A stretch of DNA of 56,443 bases. Source: JAPLFM01 sp964650885 (lineage in GTDB: Bacteria > Bacteroidota > Ignavibacteria > Kapaibacteriales > UBA2268). The position numbers and the translations under genes are program-made. Each line of letters opens with the position of its first letter. The first letter of the stretch is position 1. The stretch lies in the NCBI GenBank assembly GCA_964650885.1, contig CAZYXG010000011.1, positions 1 to 56,443 of the forward strand, given 5' to 3'. Below the pieces are notes generated by a model. It was not told the origin of the DNA and did not search any database. It saw nothing but the letters and a program-made list of their open reading frames with translations. This document shows, piece after piece, positions 26,500-35,718 of this stretch.

Positions 26500-27462
26500 T
26501 TACACTTTTTCTGCTATTACTTTTCCATTTAATTGCTTAATTTCATTAAACAATTCTTTTTCTTTTTCTGTCAGATTTATTGGGATTAAAATATTTAGTT
26601 TCAAAATCAAGTCGCCTTTTTCAGTTGGATTTTTGTAAACTGGTATGCCTAATTTTTTTAATTTCAACAATTTACCATTTTGGCTTTCTGAGGGAATATT
26701 TACTTCAATTGTTCCAATTAAAGATTTGTATTTCACTTTCCCACCAAGAATAGAAGTAAATAAATCTACATTCAAATCTTCGTGAATATCATTTCCTTCT
26801 CTTTTTAAAGTTGGGTGTTCAATCACCTTAATTGTTATTATCAAATCGCCATTTGCACCTCCAAACTTACCAGTATATCCTTTTTTGGGAATTCGAAGCT
26901 CTTGTTTATCGGCAATTCCAGGTAGGAATTTTATTTCAATTGACTCATCATTGACTTTGAATCTTTTGCTAACTCCTGCAAAACATTCTTCTAAAGTGAG
27001 ATCCATTTCAGTTCTAAAATCTTCACCCTTTTTGGGAACATTCTTTCTTTGTTGGAAGCTATCAGCTCTTTGTCCGCCTCCGTTTCCGCCAAATATATTA
27101 TCAAAGAAATCTGAAATTCCACCACCAGTATTTACATAATCGCCAAAAGTTTGTTTGCGTCCACCAGAGCTACCAGAATTATTGGCAGCCCACTTAGACC
27201 AATCGAATTGGTCGTTTCCACCGCCAGTACTCTTAAAATTATTATAAGAACTACCTAAATTATCATATTTAGCTTTTTTATCTTTGTCGCCAAGCACTTC
27301 ATAAGCTTCACTAATGTCTTTAAACATATCTTCAGACTCTTTACTTCCAGGATTTTTATCGGGGTGATACTTCCTAGCTTTGGCTCTGTATGCTTTTTTA
27401 ATTTCTTCAACAGTTGAAGTTTTTTCAACACCAAGAATTTTGTAATAGTCTTTAAATTTCAT
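26500..27462 (-). CDS. DnaJ/CbpA-type Hsp40 co-chaperone (no zinc finger)
   Basis: A 320-residue type B Hsp40. The J domain covers residues 5-70 with HPD at 33-35 (KYHPDKNPGS), which stimulates the DnaK ATPase. A Gly/Phe/Ser-rich linker follows (about 73-145). The C-terminal substrate-binding and dimerisation region runs from about 150 to 310 (RTEMDLTLEECFAGVSK, GDLIITIKVIEHPTLKREGNDI, GTIEVNIPSESQNGKLLKLK). The CxxCxGxG zinc repeats of true DnaJ are absent, so CbpA/DnaJ2-like is the better name. No dnaK or grpE lies nearby. Confidence 0.92.
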   Translation of the reverse strand: MKFKDYYKILGVEKTSTVEEIKKAYRAKARKYHPDKNPGSKESEDMFKDISEAYEVLGDKDKKAKYDNLGSSYNNFKSTGGGNDQFDWSKWAANNSGSSGGRKQTFGDYVNTGGGISDFFDNIFGGNGGGQRADSFQQRKNVPKKGEDFRTEMDLTLEECFAGVSKRFKVNDESIEIKFLPGIADKQELRIPKKGYTGKFGGANGDLIITIKVIEHPTLKREGNDIHEDLNVDLFTSILGGKVKYKSLIGTIEVNIPSESQNGKLLKLKKLGIPVYKNPTEKGDLILKLNILIPINLTEKEKELFNEIKQLNGKVIAEKV

Positions 27463-27586
27463 TTTCTTTTTTTTTAAAGTAAAGTTTGTTTTTGTCGAAA
27501 ATAACTAAACAAATCAACAAGTTTTCACGTATTCGGAATATTATTATTTTGAATACGATTTTTTAGTTCGAAATATTTTGCAAGTT

Positions 27587-27620
27587 TTTGCAAATATAAA
27601 TTTATACTTATTTATATTTG
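27587..27620 (+). promoter_or_regulatory. Putative promoter with overlapping 11-bp inverted repeat
   Basis: TTTG (27587-27590), 22 nt, then TATATTTG (27613-27620), a Bacteroidota-type promoter with slightly long spacing, 54 nt before the HD-GYP gene. Between and into the -7 box lies a perfect inverted repeat, CAAATATAAAT (27591-27601) and ATTTATATTTG (27610-27620), separated by 8 nt. This could be an operator. The AT richness raises the chance of a random match. The 210-nt intergenic region from 27463 holds no gene. Confidence 0.45.
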
Positions 27621-27673
27621 TATTCTTCTAGTTTTACAAAAAGAATAAATATTTCATTACATTGTAAGTTATT

Positions 27674-28582
27674 ATGGATCGCAATACTATACAAGAATTA
27701 GAAAGATTAGTATCTAGACTTTCAAATGATTTGGCTGAAAACTTTTTTCAGACAATTCAAGTGTTGTCAACAATGATTAACTTCACTGAAAGATTCTATG
27801 AAGGTGCTCATTTCAGATTTGTATCTGAAAAAAGTGCTGAATTAGCTCGTTTACTTGGTTTGAATAGTGAACAAGTTTTTGAAATTAAGATAGCTGGTTT
27901 GCTCCACGATATTGGGAAAGTGGGATTTATTGACTCTGCTTTGCATAGATTCCCACACGAAATGCGACCAAACGAATATAAACAATATGCACTTCATCCT
28001 GAATTAGGTAGAGAAATTCTTAAAAACCACAATGGATTTTCTAAAATTGCTGATATAGTTTATCAGCACCACGAAAAACTTGATGGCTCTGGTTTTCCTA
28101 ATAACTTAAAAGGCAACAATATCCACCCTGGTGCATTGATTATTGGTGTTGTTGATTATTATCACAATGCGGTATTTAAAACAAAGAGGGATAGAAATGA
28201 TGGTGTTGACAATAGAATTGTGAACACACAAAGTTATCTTGGAACTTCAAAAGATAAACACGCTTCGACTTTGAGCTTTTTGCATACCAAAAAAGGTATT
28301 CTTTACGATAAAAAAGTTGTAGATTCTTTCATTGCTGTTGTGGAAATGGACAGGAAGAAAATGGGTGGCAAGATTGTTCAGCGAGTGCCAGTCAATCAAA
28401 TTCGTCCAGGAATGGTATTTGTGGAAAGCTACTATACTTCTTTTGGATTATTGATCGCTGCTTCTGGTGCAGAAGCTACTGCCGACCACGTAAAAGCATT
28501 AGTTAGATTTGCCGAAACTGGTGAAATTCCGCATAAAGTACTTGTGTTGGCAGACCCAGAACCAGAGAATAACAAGAAATAA
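27674..28582 (+). CDS. HD-GYP domain protein (putative cyclic-di-GMP phosphodiesterase)
   Basis: A 302-residue protein with a single HD-GYP domain from about residue 30 to 225. The HD pair is His78-Asp79 (GLLHDIGKVGF), with His108 (LHPELGREIL) and His132-His133 in QHHEKLDGSGFP. The GYP-type loop reads GSGFP (GxGFP) rather than GxGYP. The later metal-site segment reads VDYYHNAVF where typical members have DxYDALT, so activity on c-di-GMP is uncertain. There is no receiver or sensor domain; the C-terminal 70 residues (VNQIRPGMVFVESYYTSFGLLIA) resemble the beta-rich tail that some HD-GYP regulators carry. It is followed by holA after 3 nt. Confidence 0.82.
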   Translation: MDRNTIQELERLVSRLSNDLAENFFQTIQVLSTMINFTERFYEGAHFRFVSEKSAELARLLGLNSEQVFEIKIAGLLHDIGKVGFIDSALHRFPHEMRPNEYKQYALHPELGREILKNHNGFSKIADIVYQHHEKLDGSGFPNNLKGNNIHPGALIIGVVDYYHNAVFKTKRDRNDGVDNRIVNTQSYLGTSKDKHASTLSFLHTKKGILYDKKVVDSFIAVVEMDRKKMGGKIVQRVPVNQIRPGMVFVESYYTSFGLLIAASGAEATADHVKALVRFAETGEIPHKVLVLADPEPENNKK

Positions 28583-28585
28583 ACT

Positions 28586-29629
28586 TTGCTTAAAGAACTT
28601 AACAAATTGATTGAAAGTAATGATTTTCCCCCTGTAATTTTTATTTATGGGGAGGAAGAGTATTTAGTTGATACAGCTTTTAAGAATCTAATCTCGGCAA
28701 TTGTTCGCACAGAAAATGACAAGTTTAACTATGAGCATTTGAATATTGCCAATATCAAAGAAAGAAAAGGCGATTACGACTTCACAAATTTTATAGATGC
28801 TTTAAAATCAAACTCAATGTTCGGTGGTAAAAGAATTATTTCAGTTGCTAATTTAGATTTATTCTTCACTTCAAAAGCTAAGAAGAATCCCGCACTTGAA
28901 ATATTTCAGTCTTATTTGAAAAATCCAAATCAAGATGTAATTCTTATTTGTAAATATGTGAATGAGACAAGTTTTGGTAAACCACTGAAATTAAAACAAG
29001 TTTATGAAAGTTTGGTGAGTGCTTCAAAATCTTTCCACTTTCCTTTACTAAAGCCAGAAAGCATTGAAAACTTTGTAAAATATGAGTTTAAAAGATTTGG
29101 CAAAGAGATTAGCTCAGAAGTAGCATTTTATATTCGTTCCAATGCTGACGATAATCTACAAGTAATAGCTTCTGAAATTCAAAAACTGATTGATTTTGCA
29201 AAAGATAAATCCAAAATTGAGATAGATGAAGTTAGTGATTTGATGGGTGTAGAAAAGAATTTTAATATTTTTGAATTAACCAAAACACTTAGTCAAAAAG
29301 ATTTGCCGCAAGCACTGAAAATAATTCAGAGAATGTCTGAGAATAAAGATAGTTTAAGACCAGTTATAACTCAGCTTTTTAATTATTTCATAAAGCTTTA
29401 TAAATACGGCGAACTTAAATCTACAGGTATCACTGATTTCGATTTGGGTAAAGCTTTGGGAGTATATTCTTCATTTTTAAGAGAATACAAAGAGGCATAC
29501 CGTTTAATAGGTGATGAGAAAATTAGACTAGCTTTGGAACTTCTTGCAGATGCTGACGAAAGAATCAAATCTAGCCAAGGGAATATTGCTCTAAATATTC
29601 AAAATGTTCTAATTAAAGTTATTTATTAA
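28586..29629 (+). CDS. holA: DNA polymerase III subunit delta
   Basis: Clamp-loader delta subunit, 347 residues, typical length. It opens the beta clamp during loading. The N-terminal AAA+-like fold is seen in PPVIFIYGEEEYLVDTAFKNL; the P-loop is degenerate, as expected for delta. The middle shows SMFGGKRIISVANLD and IRSNADDNLQVIASEIQKL, and the C-terminal collar region includes FNIFELTKTLSQKDLPQALKII. The start is TTG at 28586, 3 nt after the HD-GYP stop, so the genes are probably co-translated. Confidence 0.92.
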   Translation: MLKELNKLIESNDFPPVIFIYGEEEYLVDTAFKNLISAIVRTENDKFNYEHLNIANIKERKGDYDFTNFIDALKSNSMFGGKRIISVANLDLFFTSKAKKNPALEIFQSYLKNPNQDVILICKYVNETSFGKPLKLKQVYESLVSASKSFHFPLLKPESIENFVKYEFKRFGKEISSEVAFYIRSNADDNLQVIASEIQKLIDFAKDKSKIEIDEVSDLMGVEKNFNIFELTKTLSQKDLPQALKIIQRMSENKDSLRPVITQLFNYFIKLYKYGELKSTGITDFDLGKALGVYSSFLREYKEAYRLIGDEKIRLALELLADADERIKSSQGNIALNIQNVLIKVIY

Positions 29630-29640
29630 AAAAAATTTAT

Positions 29641-29648
29641 TATTTTTG
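29641..29648 (+). promoter_or_regulatory. Possible -7 element for response regulator gene
   Basis: TATTTTTG matches TAnnTTTG, 28 nt before the start at 29677. No clear -33 element. Confidence 0.3.
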
Positions 29649-29676
29649 TTTTCAAATATAAATTAATTGCATCAAT

Positions 29677-30066
29677 ATGTACGACTTCTCCAAACATAAA
29701 GTATTAATAGTAGAGGATAATGACCTCTATAGAAAATTCTTGGAAAAAATAATGATCAAGACTTTCAGGTGTAGTGTACACGATGTACGTGACCCCCAAG
29801 AAGCTATTGATTGGATGAAGAATAATGAATTTACTGTTATGCTACTTGATATGGAAATGCCTAAAATGGATGGTTACACTTTCTTAAGGCATTTGAGAGA
29901 AAACCCTAAATACGAAAATTTACCTGTCATAGTTTGCACTTCTCTATCTTCAGTAGATTTAGTTGTTAGACTTGTGAAATTAAAAATTTCTGATTTTATA
30001 GAAAAAAGAAGTGATTCTAAGGTAATCACTGAAAAAATTTATAAAGTTTTAAAAAGTTTAGATTAA
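29677..30066 (+). CDS. Single-domain response regulator (CheY-like)
   Basis: A 129-residue receiver domain without an output domain. Acidic residues Glu13-Asp14, phospho-acceptor Asp58 (VMLLDMEMPKMDGYT), the Thr/Ser switch in VIVCTSLSS and a lysine in FIEKRSD are all present, so it should be phosphorylated. Single-domain regulators act by protein contact or in phosphorelays. No histidine kinase is in the window. It lies between holA (47 nt upstream) and proS (84 nt downstream) and may have its own promoter. A functional link to the HD-GYP protein upstream is possible but unproven. Confidence 0.9.
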   Translation: MYDFSKHKVLIVEDNDLYRKFLEKIMIKTFRCSVHDVRDPQEAIDWMKNNEFTVMLLDMEMPKMDGYTFLRHLRENPKYENLPVIVCTSLSSVDLVVRLVKLKISDFIEKRSDSKVITEKIYKVLKSLD

Positions 30067-30150
30067 TAAGAATTGTTAACACAATAGAGATATAAACTTT
30101 GAAATTACCTAAATTGCAGATTAATTATTATTAATTCGTAATTTTTTGCA

Positions 30151-31854
30151 ATGAGACAATCCGAATATTTCATTCCTACTCTTAGAGAGCTTAACAACGA
30201 AGCTCAAATTCCTTCTCATCAATTAATGTTAAAATCTGGGCTAATGCGACCATTGGCTGCTGGTGTTTTTTCATGGCTTCCATTGGGATACAAAGTACTT
30301 AAAAAAGTAATGAATATCCTTAGAGAAGAAATGGACGCTATTGGTGGACAAGAATTCCAAATGCCAGCACTTAATCCAATTGAAATTTGGGAAGAAACAG
30401 GCAGAGTGGAAGCTATGGGAGATGTCTTATTCCAAATTGGAAATAGAGAAGGATTAGTTCTCGCTCCAACTCATGAAGAAATAATAACTTACCACGCTAG
30501 ACAATCAATTCAGTCATATAAAGAGATGCCTCAGATTTGGTATCAAATTCAAAGTAAATTCAGAAACGAACCACGCCCTCGTTCGGGAGTGCTTCGTGGT
30601 CGCCAGTTCTTTATGAAAGACTCTTATAGTTTAGATTCTTCTATGGAAGGATTGGACAAAAGCTATCAAAAACATTACGATGCTTATTGCAGTATCTTTG
30701 ACAGATGTGGTATTAAGTTTTTTGTTGTAGGTGCTTCTAGTGGAGCCATGGGAGGAAGCAAGTCCCAAGAATTTATGGTGGAAGCATACCACGGCGAAGA
30801 TACTTGTGCTATTTCGGATTCGGGTTATTCTGCCAATTTTGAAGTTGCTACTTCCAATGTCGCTGCTGTGGGAAGAATTGAGAACAATCCAGAAATAGAA
30901 TTATTCGCTACTCCAAACTCTCGCACTATTGATGAATTGCTAAAAGACTTTGATTTAAACGAAAATCAATTAGCAAAATCTGTTGTTTACTTTGTTGAAA
31001 GTAAGCCACTATTGATTTTGATGAGAGGAAATGATGAGCTTAACGAAAATAAACTCCAAGCAATAGTTGGCTCAAATAATTTCAGACCTGCTTTGCCAGA
31101 AGAATTGTTGGATTTGACTGGTGCCAATGCTGGATCTATTGGACCTGTGAAACTAAAAACTGATATTAAAATTATTGCCGATAATTTGCTAAAAGATGCC
31201 AATGGTCTCATATCTGGTGCCAATCAAGATGGTTTCCATTATAGAAACATTGACTTAACAAGAGATGCAAAAATTGATTCTTATTTCGATTTAAGAACAG
31301 TTAAAGTTGGCGAGCCAGATGTAATTGATGGAAGTCCAATAAGAGAAGCTAAAGCAATTGAATTGGGTCATATTTTCAAACTTGGCACTCGTTATTCTTC
31401 GGCTATGAAAGCACACTTCCTTGATGAGAATGGTAAAGACAAACCAATAATTATGGGAAGCTATGGTATTGGTGTTGAAAGAGTTATGGCTTGCTATATA
31501 GAACAAAACCACGATGAGAATGGAATAATTTGGAATAAAGCTCTTGCTCCATTTGATTTGCATTTAATTGGGGTTATGATAGAAAAAAGCGAAGAAGTGA
31601 GAACCGCTTGCGAAAATTTATATACTGAATTAAAAAAACTTGGCTATGAAGTACTTTTCGATGATAGAAAAGAAAGACCAGGTGTTAAATTCAATGATGC
31701 TGATTTAATTGGTTTGCCATTGCAAATTATCATTGGCAGTAAGAATTTGGCCGATGGAAATGTTGAGCTAAAAATGAGAAAAACTGGCGAAAGGATGATT
31801 ATTTCAGTAAATGAATTAGTTGCTAAAGTAAACGAATATTTCAGAGCTAACTAA
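30151..31854 (+). CDS. proS: Prolyl-tRNA synthetase, bacterial type
   Basis: Class II aminoacyl-tRNA synthetase, 567 residues, the length of the bacterial type with an editing insertion. Class II motif 2 is seen in FRNEPRPRSGVLRGRQFFMKD and motif 3 in GSYGIGVERVMACYIEQ. Between them, residues of about 225-385 form the YbaK-like INS editing domain (LAKSVVYFVESKPLLILMRG). The anticodon-binding domain follows (APFDLHLIGVMI, VLFDDRKERPGVKFNDADLIGLP). It overlaps the PHP gene by one base (TAATG). Confidence 0.97.
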   Translation: MRQSEYFIPTLRELNNEAQIPSHQLMLKSGLMRPLAAGVFSWLPLGYKVLKKVMNILREEMDAIGGQEFQMPALNPIEIWEETGRVEAMGDVLFQIGNREGLVLAPTHEEIITYHARQSIQSYKEMPQIWYQIQSKFRNEPRPRSGVLRGRQFFMKDSYSLDSSMEGLDKSYQKHYDAYCSIFDRCGIKFFVVGASSGAMGGSKSQEFMVEAYHGEDTCAISDSGYSANFEVATSNVAAVGRIENNPEIELFATPNSRTIDELLKDFDLNENQLAKSVVYFVESKPLLILMRGNDELNENKLQAIVGSNNFRPALPEELLDLTGANAGSIGPVKLKTDIKIIADNLLKDANGLISGANQDGFHYRNIDLTRDAKIDSYFDLRTVKVGEPDVIDGSPIREAKAIELGHIFKLGTRYSSAMKAHFLDENGKDKPIIMGSYGIGVERVMACYIEQNHDENGIIWNKALAPFDLHLIGVMIEKSEEVRTACENLYTELKKLGYEVLFDDRKERPGVKFNDADLIGLPLQIIIGSKNLADGNVELKMRKTGERMIISVNELVAKVNEYFRAN

Positions 31855-32660
31855 TGCCATTTGCAGATTTACATACACATACAAATTTTTCCGATGGAAT
31901 ACTTACTCCCAAAGAATTGATGCTAAAAGCCAAAGAAAAGGGGATAGATATACTTTCTATCACAGACCATGACACTTTGGAAGGGCTTAAAGTAGCTAAG
32001 AATTACGAGCAAGAAATTGGGATTAAATTAATTAATGGAATTGAGCTTTCTTGTACTTTTGCCAATTCAGAATTCCACTTATTGGCATATAATTTTGATT
32101 TGAATTCCGATGAATTGAATACACAGTTGGACAAACTTAAATTAGATAGAGTCAATCGAGGAAAGAAAATAGTTGAGAAATTAAATAAAATTGGCAAATC
32201 AATTACTTACGAAGAAATTGAAGAAAAAGCCAATGAAGCTTCTATCACAAGACCTCACGTAGCTCAGGTGCTTATTGATAGGGGATTTGCTCATAACTTT
32301 AAAGATGCTTTCAATAGATTCTTAATGAAAGGCAGACCTGCTTTTGTAAAAAAAGAAGATTTCAACATTAAAGAAGCCATTGAAATGGTAAAAAGAGCTG
32401 GTGGAAAATCTATAATTGCCCACCCTTCGCATTTTGTTTCTCCATATCAAGTTACAAAATTTATTGAATTTGGAGTTGATGGCATAGAAGTTATGCACCC
32501 ATCGAACTCTTTGGATATTCAAGTTTATATGAGAAATATCACTCATCAATTCTGGCTAATGGAAACTGGTGGTTCAGATTACCACGGAACTAGAGAATAT
32601 GATGAAGCTAACTTTGGCAAATTCGGAGTTGATTCTAAGTTAATCAGTGCAATTTTATAA
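31854..32660 (+). CDS. PHP-domain phosphoesterase (RNase AM/TrpH-like)
   Basis: A 268-residue PHP-superfamily protein related to YciV/TrpH (RNase AM), which degrades 5'-phosphorylated short RNAs or 3',5'-bisphosphonucleotides. Metal-binding motifs are in order: DLHTHTNFSDG (residues 5-15), SITDHDTLEG, NGIELS, RPHVAQ, IIAHPSH and GGSDYHG near the end. An internal helical insertion (residues about 85-165) is typical of the TrpH group. It shares one base with the proS stop and overlaps the convergent coaBC end by 17 nt. Confidence 0.9.
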   Translation: MPFADLHTHTNFSDGILTPKELMLKAKEKGIDILSITDHDTLEGLKVAKNYEQEIGIKLINGIELSCTFANSEFHLLAYNFDLNSDELNTQLDKLKLDRVNRGKKIVEKLNKIGKSITYEEIEEKANEASITRPHVAQVLIDRGFAHNFKDAFNRFLMKGRPAFVKKEDFNIKEAIEMVKRAGGKSIIAHPSHFVSPYQVTKFIEFGVDGIEVMHPSNSLDIQVYMRNITHQFWLMETGGSDYHGTREYDEANFGKFGVDSKLISAIL

Positions 32661-33990
32661 TTTCTTCCAAAATTTTCTTTGCTAATTCTTTCTTGCTAAT
32701 TGTACCTGTTGAAATTTCTTTACCAGAATTTGTAATAATTAAAGCAGTGTTTAAATCACCACCAAATCCAGAATTTTCTTGGTTTGCATAGTTTAACACT
32801 ATCATATCACAATTTTTAGCAGATAATTTTGTTTTCGCATTTTCGATTGCATTTTGCGATTCAAGTGCAAATCCCACAACTATTTGATTAGCTTTCTTCA
32901 ATTTTCCAATATTTTCAAGTATATCAGGATTCTTGACAAGCTTTATTTCAAAGTCATCCACATTCTTTTTGATTTTACCATCAAATTGGCTTACTGGTCT
33001 ATAATCGGCAACTGCTGCTGTCATTATTGATATGTCAATATGATTATTTTCAAATATATTCAAAGATGCATCATTCATTTCTAATGCTGTATGCACAGTG
33101 CTAAGTTTTACATTTGGATTAGCTACTAAATTAACTGGTCCAGAAACCAAGAATACATTTGCACCTAAATTCAATGCTTCATCTACTAATTCATAACCCA
33201 TTTTCCCTGTTGAAAAATTTGAGATATATCGAACATCATCTATCTTTTCTTGAGTTGGGCCAGCTGTTATTAGAATATTTTTTCCAGCTAATGGTTTTGT
33301 TTTAGAATTTTCTTTTTTCAAAGTTTCAAGTTCAATTTCTGCTTTAAGCTTAATATTTTCTTTTTCTTCTAAGTGTTTTTTTACTTCAATATCTAGATAA
33401 TTATCTTTTGCTTGAGTATTTGAATTATTTGAAAAGACATTTTGTATTTCTTTCACAATGTTTTCAATTTCTGGCAAACGTCCTTTGCCAACCAATCCAG
33501 AGCTAAGTTCCCCATATTCTGGTTCTATAACCTTATATCCAAATTCTCTAAGGATTTGAATATTGCGCTGGACTTGTTTGCTTTCATACATTGTGAAGTC
33601 CATTGCAGGGAAAACAAGTACGGGTACATTTTGAGGTAAAGCAATTGCAAGAGCAATCAAAGCATTATCGCAATTTCCATTTGCCAATTTAGAAAGGGTA
33701 GTGGCAGAACTTGGAGCAATTACCAATAAATCGGCTTTATGAGCCAAAGAAATATGCCAAGCACCCTCATCGGTGAAGTCAGAATCAAACATTTCTGTAA
33801 TAACTTTGTTTCTACTCAGGTTCGATAAAGTGTCTTTAGTTACGAATTTTTGAGCAGAATTAGTCAAAACTACATTTACTTTTGCACCAGCTTTTATAAG
33901 CTCACGCACTAGCAAAGGTGCTTTATAGGCACTGATAGAGCCACTTACACCCAAAATAATTGATTTACCCTTTAAAATAGTATTTAGCAT
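32644..33990 (-). CDS. coaBC: Bifunctional phosphopantothenoylcysteine decarboxylase/phosphopantothenate-cysteine ligase
   Basis: CoaBC, 448 residues, makes 4'-phosphopantetheine in coenzyme A synthesis. The N-terminal flavoprotein CoaC domain (1 to about 180) has GVSGSISAYKAPLLVREL, the active-site His in DEGAWHISLAHKADLL, PAMDFTMY (PxMN variant) and SSGLVGKGRLPEI, where the classic ACG cysteine motif is replaced; I associate this pattern with Bacteroidota. A charged, probably helical linker of about 50 residues (185-235) is longer than usual. The CoaB ligase domain shows ITAGPTQEKIDDVRYISN and STGKMGYELVDEA. Its 3' end overlaps the convergent PHP gene. Confidence 0.95.
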   Translation of the reverse strand: MLNTILKGKSIILGVSGSISAYKAPLLVRELIKAGAKVNVVLTNSAQKFVTKDTLSNLSRNKVITEMFDSDFTDEGAWHISLAHKADLLVIAPSSATTLSKLANGNCDNALIALAIALPQNVPVLVFPAMDFTMYESKQVQRNIQILREFGYKVIEPEYGELSSGLVGKGRLPEIENIVKEIQNVFSNNSNTQAKDNYLDIEVKKHLEEKENIKLKAEIELETLKKENSKTKPLAGKNILITAGPTQEKIDDVRYISNFSTGKMGYELVDEALNLGANVFLVSGPVNLVANPNVKLSTVHTALEMNDASLNIFENNHIDISIMTAAVADYRPVSQFDGKIKKNVDDFEIKLVKNPDILENIGKLKKANQIVVGFALESQNAIENAKTKLSAKNCDMIVLNYANQENSGFGGDLNTALIITNSGKEISTGTISKKELAKKILEEIIKLH

Positions 33991-34076
33991 TTTTGAAACT
34001 TTATTGTTTGAAAAGTCAATCCATAGATGTAATTTAATTAATAATTATTTTTCATCTGCAATAAACTTTAATAAAA

Positions 34077-35702
34077 ATGCTTGATTATCTTGTTATAATA
34101 ATCACTTTAGTGATGTTACTTGTGGTCCTTGGGCCGTATTTGAAATATAGAAAAAGTATTGGTATCCGCAAACCAGTAGAAGATTTCCACGCGGAAATGA
34201 AAGAATCTAAACTACACAGAGTACTTGGCAGATCTGGACTTACGGCAATGGGAGTAGGTGCTATTATTGGTGCTGGTATATTTGTGATGACAGGAGTCGG
34301 AGCTAAACTTTATGCTGGGCCAGCTCTTTCGTTATCTTTTGTTGTAGCTGGAATTGGCTGTACTTTTGCTGCTCTTTGCTATGCAGAATTTGCATCTATG
34401 CTTCCAGTTGAGGGTTCTGCTTATGCTTATTCCTATGCCACTATGGGCGAATTTTTTGCTTGGATAATTGGTTGGGATTTGATTCTTGAGTATGCAATGG
34501 CTTCAGCTGCGGTTGCTGCTGGTTGGTCTGGCTATTTAAGTAAATTGTTATTGCTTTTTGGTATCAAAATGCCATTGTGGCTCACCAATGATTATTATTC
34601 AGCTAGCACTCTAATAAGTGAAGCACAAAAAATTACTGACCCTTCAAAAGTAGGTTCTACTGTTGATTTGCTTAAACACTATTCAACTATAGACATTCCT
34701 TCATTCCTTGGAATTCCATTTGCTATAAATTTGCCAGCATTTTTAATAATTTGGTTGGTAACATTAATTTTAGTGAAAGGAATAAAAGAAGCGGCTAGCA
34801 CAAATACTGTTATGGTAATATTGAAAGTTGCAGTTGTTTTATTCATTATCATAGTTGGAGCACAACATATAAATATTGCAAATTGGACTCCATTTATTCC
34901 AGAAAGAGCAATAATAACTGACCCAGCAGGTCGTTCATTTGAAACGTTTGGAGTAATGGGAATTCTATCTGGTGCTGCATATATTTTCTTTGCTTATATT
35001 GGTTTCGATACTGTTTCCACCTCGGCTGGAGAAGCTAAGAACCCACAAAAAGATGTACCATTTGGTATTATAGTTTCATTAATTGTTTGTACTATACTTT
35101 ACATTTTAGTGGCCTTAGTACTAACTGGTATGGTAAACTATAAAGATATAGATTTGAATGCACCAATTGCAAATGCCTTTTCCAATGTAGGATTGACTTA
35201 TGCTGTTTTGATAATATCAATAGCCGCCGTTGCTGGTTTGACTTCTGTTTTGATAGTAATGCTTTTGGGTCAATCTAGAGTATTTTATGCAATGAGTAAA
35301 GATGGACTATTACCTAAAAATCCATTTGGCGTTTTGCACCCAAAATTTAGAACACCTTATAAAACTTCACTTTTAACTGGTTTATTAGTTTCGATAGTAG
35401 CTGCAGCAACTCCAATAAATATTATTGCAGAACTAGTTAATATTGGAACTTTATTAGCATTTTCAATGGTTTGCGGTGCAGTTTGGCTTATGCGAATTAA
35501 AGACCCTGAAAGAGAAAGACCATTCCGCACACCTTGGCTTCCTTTTGTTGCTACTATGGGGATATTTTTCAATGTTGCAATGATGGTGAGCTTAGGCAAA
35601 CATAACTGGGAGAGATTATTCTTTTGGTTAGCATTGGGAACTTTGATTTATTTCTTCTATAGTAGAAAACACTCAGTGCTTCAAGCAAAACAAGCTAAAT
35701 AA
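34077..35702 (+). CDS. APC-superfamily amino acid permease (CAT-like)
   Basis: A 541-residue inner-membrane transporter with about 12-14 hydrophobic helices. The first core helix carries the APC signature GAIIGAGIFVMTG, preceded by KLHRVLGRSGLTAMGVG. Helix 6 region FFAYIGFDTVSTSAGEAKNPQKDVPFGI matches the cationic amino acid transporter (YfnA/CAT) branch. An extra periplasmic loop of about 60 residues sits near residues 165-225. An additional N-terminal helix (2-22) precedes the core. Likely a proton-coupled uptake system for amino acids; specificity is not readable. Followed by a hairpin terminator. Confidence 0.92.
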   Translation: MLDYLVIIITLVMLLVVLGPYLKYRKSIGIRKPVEDFHAEMKESKLHRVLGRSGLTAMGVGAIIGAGIFVMTGVGAKLYAGPALSLSFVVAGIGCTFAALCYAEFASMLPVEGSAYAYSYATMGEFFAWIIGWDLILEYAMASAAVAAGWSGYLSKLLLLFGIKMPLWLTNDYYSASTLISEAQKITDPSKVGSTVDLLKHYSTIDIPSFLGIPFAINLPAFLIIWLVTLILVKGIKEAASTNTVMVILKVAVVLFIIIVGAQHINIANWTPFIPERAIITDPAGRSFETFGVMGILSGAAYIFFAYIGFDTVSTSAGEAKNPQKDVPFGIIVSLIVCTILYILVALVLTGMVNYKDIDLNAPIANAFSNVGLTYAVLIISIAAVAGLTSVLIVMLLGQSRVFYAMSKDGLLPKNPFGVLHPKFRTPYKTSLLTGLLVSIVAAATPINIIAELVNIGTLLAFSMVCGAVWLMRIKDPERERPFRTPWLPFVATMGIFFNVAMMVSLGKHNWERLFFWLALGTLIYFFYSRKHSVLQAKQAK

Positions 35703-35718
35703 ATTGACATTTTTTAGC

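Noticed and set aside
26485..26510. Hairpin between Gfo/Idh and dnaJ-like genes
   Set aside because: Only about 6 bp of stem with a 14-nt AT loop; too weak to call a terminator.
32644..32660. 17-nt tail overlap of the convergent PHP and coaBC genes as a regulatory device
   Set aside because: Short 3' overlaps are common in compact genomes and nothing else marks this one.
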